Made by a program: the position numbers and the translations under genes
Source of the DNA: Teratosphaeria epicoccoides
Taxonomy: Eukaryota > Ascomycota > Dothideomycetes > Mycosphaerellales > Teratosphaeriaceae
NCBI GenBank assembly: GCA_021401465.1
Contig: JADDMT010000004.1
Location: 496,001 to 560,000 of the forward strand
Direction: 5' to 3'
Length of the DNA: 64,000 nt
Shown: one piece after another, positions 62,350-64,000 of the stretch
Layout of the letters: each line of letters opens with the position of its first letter
Position numbering within the stretch: the stretch's first letter is position 1
Notes under the pieces: model-generated
The model's input: only the letters and a program-made list of their open reading frames with translations
The model's database searches: none
Told to the model about the DNA's origin: nothing

Positions 62350-62528
62350 GTCGGTGCATTAATATTGATGAGCACTGTTTGCTCAAATGTTCAGAAAGTT
62401 TAGCCGCGAAGCATGACTCGAGCGTTCGAATTTGACATCAGCATTGAAGGCTACCCGATCTGATTCTCGATTCAAGCATCCAGTCGCCATGCATCTATCT
62501 CGACAGCATACGTGATGAATTATTCAGC
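62350..62528. promoter_or_regulatory. Divergent promoter, C1D/Lrp1 and SET gene
   Basis: 179 bp between the two start codons must serve both genes. No specific motif is assigned. Confidence 0.45.
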
Positions 62529-63872
62529 ATGGGCCGGCCAACGAAGCGCACAAGACTCTCAGATCGGGACATATCCGACTTCAAGACCTGGCAAGGGGAG
62601 GTCTCCTCTCCTACGGCTGACCGACATGAGCTTTTCATGCAGTGGGCCATAGAACGCGGTGTACAGGTCAATGGCATCAAACCAAGCAAGTTCGAGAATG
62701 CCGGCTGGGGCCTGGCAACCACGAAGGCGATTGCCAGGGACGAGCGTATCCTTTTCATCCCCGAGCGCGCCATGTACAAGCCGGACTTGCTCTTTCTCAA
62801 GCGGCAGAGCTTATCCACCGCATCACCACAAGCCCAATTAGCAGTAAGCGCCATGGCAGCATTTCAACCAGAAAGCGACCTGGCCATCTGGCAAAGAACA
62901 TGGCCTACGAACGAGGACTTTGTATCAGACTTCCCGCTTTGCTGGAGCCAAGATGACCAGAAACAGCTTCCGGCCGGTGCCTCGCAGGTTCTCGACAGGC
63001 AGAGACACGACTATGACACGGACTGGAAGACTGTCGAGGCTTACTGCGTGGCTGCAGGCCGGACCGAGCAGGAGTTCCGATACTACTGGATGATCGTGAA
63101 CTCGCGAAGTTTTCACTGGAAGCCCAGCAGAGGCAGCAAACCGTCTTCTATGGTCATGTGCCCTTTCATCGACTACATGAACCACGGTCCAAGTGATACC
63201 ACTTATCACGTGTATCAGACACCAGAGGGCTACGAGGTAGTTGCCAACAGAGAGTATGGTAAGCACGTGCTCCGCATTCTTCTGTCGTCGTTCTGCACTC
63301 GATCGGGCACTGCTTTCCGTCTCGTTGCTGTCGTTTAGTCATCATGACTCGCCCTCCTCTGCGCGTACTCACCCAACTTCTTGAGCCGGGCTGACTTCTC
63401 CGGAGCGCCCGGCCAAGAAGTTCTAGCGACCTACGGCGCACACTCAAATGACAAACTTCTCGTGCACTACGGCTTCGTACTCAACGAGACCACAGATGAC
63501 AGTATCTCCCTGGACCACGTTATACTCCCTGCGTTAAGCGATGACATTAGAAGCCAGCTGCAAAACGTCGGATTCTTGGGAGGCTACTATCTCATGCCAG
63601 CTTCCAGTGATATCGACTTCAGGACTCAGGTATCGGTTCGTGCAGCGCTGCAGACCGCGAATGAATGGGAATACTTCATCAGCAATGGTGAAGACCTAAC
63701 AAACGACCAGTCGAAAGCGGTGCGCCAGTGGCTCAGGCATTTACTGCAGAGGCCCTCACATGATGCCGAGAGGCAGTGCAAGACTCTGCGAAAGCGCAAG
63801 GAAGGGATGTCCATGTTGTTGCGACGTTGGGAACAGATCAAGCAGGCCCTCGAAGCATTTACGACAGGGTAG
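62529..63872 (+). CDS. SET-domain lysine methyltransferase (RKM/LSMT type)
   Basis: Exon 1 is 62529-63258 and exon 2 is 63406-63872, with a 147-nt intron (GTAAGC...GCTGAC...GGAG, phase 1), giving 398 aa. The SET domain shows NAGWGLATTKAIARDERILFIPE near residue 55, the catalytic-core FIDYMNHG near 214, and GQEVLATYGAHSNDKLLVHYGF after the splice. The last 130 residues match the helical substrate-binding part of the Rubisco-LSMT-like group. In yeast these cytosolic or nuclear enzymes (Rkm family, Set7-like) methylate lysines of ribosomal proteins or elongation factors; the target here cannot be told. The acceptor ends in GAG, less usual than CAG/TAG, so the exon border could be off by a few codons. 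Confidence 0.85.
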
Positions 63873-64000
63873 AAGTCAATCTGACGTGGCAGCGCTTATG
63901 CAGACAGATTCGACAGTACAAACTACACAGACTATTCACGCGTGTCCCCATCCGTTCCAAAGCATGATTTGCATCTCGTCAATGATGCAAAAGCTCCCAG
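63873..64000. other. Window end
   Basis: 128 bp after the SET gene; nothing recognised. Confidence 0.5.

Noticed and set aside
1..64000. tRNA, rRNA, CRISPR or transposon genes
   Set aside because: I scanned for T-loop-like GGTTCRA words, array-like direct repeats and reverse transcriptase or transposase motifs in the supplied frames and found none convincing. Automated scanning (tRNAscan-SE, RepeatMasker) would be decisive.

Overview
The window is nuclear DNA from a filamentous ascomycete, most likely a Dothideomycete. The genes are dense and many carry short introns (about 46-65 nt) with GT...CTAAC/CTGAC...AG signals. The gene content is fungal housekeeping (ETF-beta, UreD, Taf14/YEATS, Yrb1/RanBP1, Ipi3, Cms1, Rac, C1D/Lrp1) mixed with fungus-specific families (TeaR-like CaaX protein, fungal-type regulator, GPI-type wall proteins, small secreted cysteine-rich proteins). 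The class-level assignment is an inference from gene style, not from a marker gene. I see no rRNA, tRNA, CRISPR array or intact transposon.

Layout. 0-6.6 kb: a two-RRM protein, ETF-beta, a RING-H2 protein and a fungal transcription-factor-like protein, all on +. 6.6-9.3 kb is gene-poor. 9.3-17.7 kb: a C2H2 protein (+), then a sulfotransferase-like protein, a flavin monooxygenase and a TeaR-like prenylated protein (all -). 17.7-24.8 kb: a gene-poor stretch with an interrupted small membrane-protein ORF, then a 1407-aa membrane-anchored coiled-coil protein with repeated cysteine modules, which I do not recognise. 25-33 kb: a prolyl-4-hydroxylase-like protein (-), a damaged SDR gene (+), an unresolved minus-strand gene, UreD (-) and a U-box cyclophilin (+). 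34-50 kb: three short, multi-exon, cysteine-rich secreted proteins and two larger Ser/Thr-rich surface proteins are interspersed with an F-box-like relic, Taf14, RanBP1 and the head-to-head pair Ipi3/Cms1. 51.8-64 kb: a GH31 alpha-glucosidase with an unusually long intron, a fungal annexin, Rac, C1D/Lrp1 and a SET-domain methyltransferase.

Themes. Three genes belong to ribosome biogenesis or the exosome (Ipi3, Cms1, C1D/Lrp1). Rac and the TeaR-like protein both point to polarised hyphal growth. The 34-50 kb part is rich in predicted secreted and cell-surface proteins, as expected of a plant- or surface-associated fungus. Several genes only make sense after splicing: Taf14 has a 9-nt first coding exon, Rac a 30-nt one, the U-box cyclophilin a 10-nt one, and the secreted proteins are split in two or three. 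I rebuilt these joins by hand from reading frame and splice signals, so they are predictions. Two islands rich in TTGAC/GTCAA words, one of them an intron, may be traces of a dispersed repeat family.
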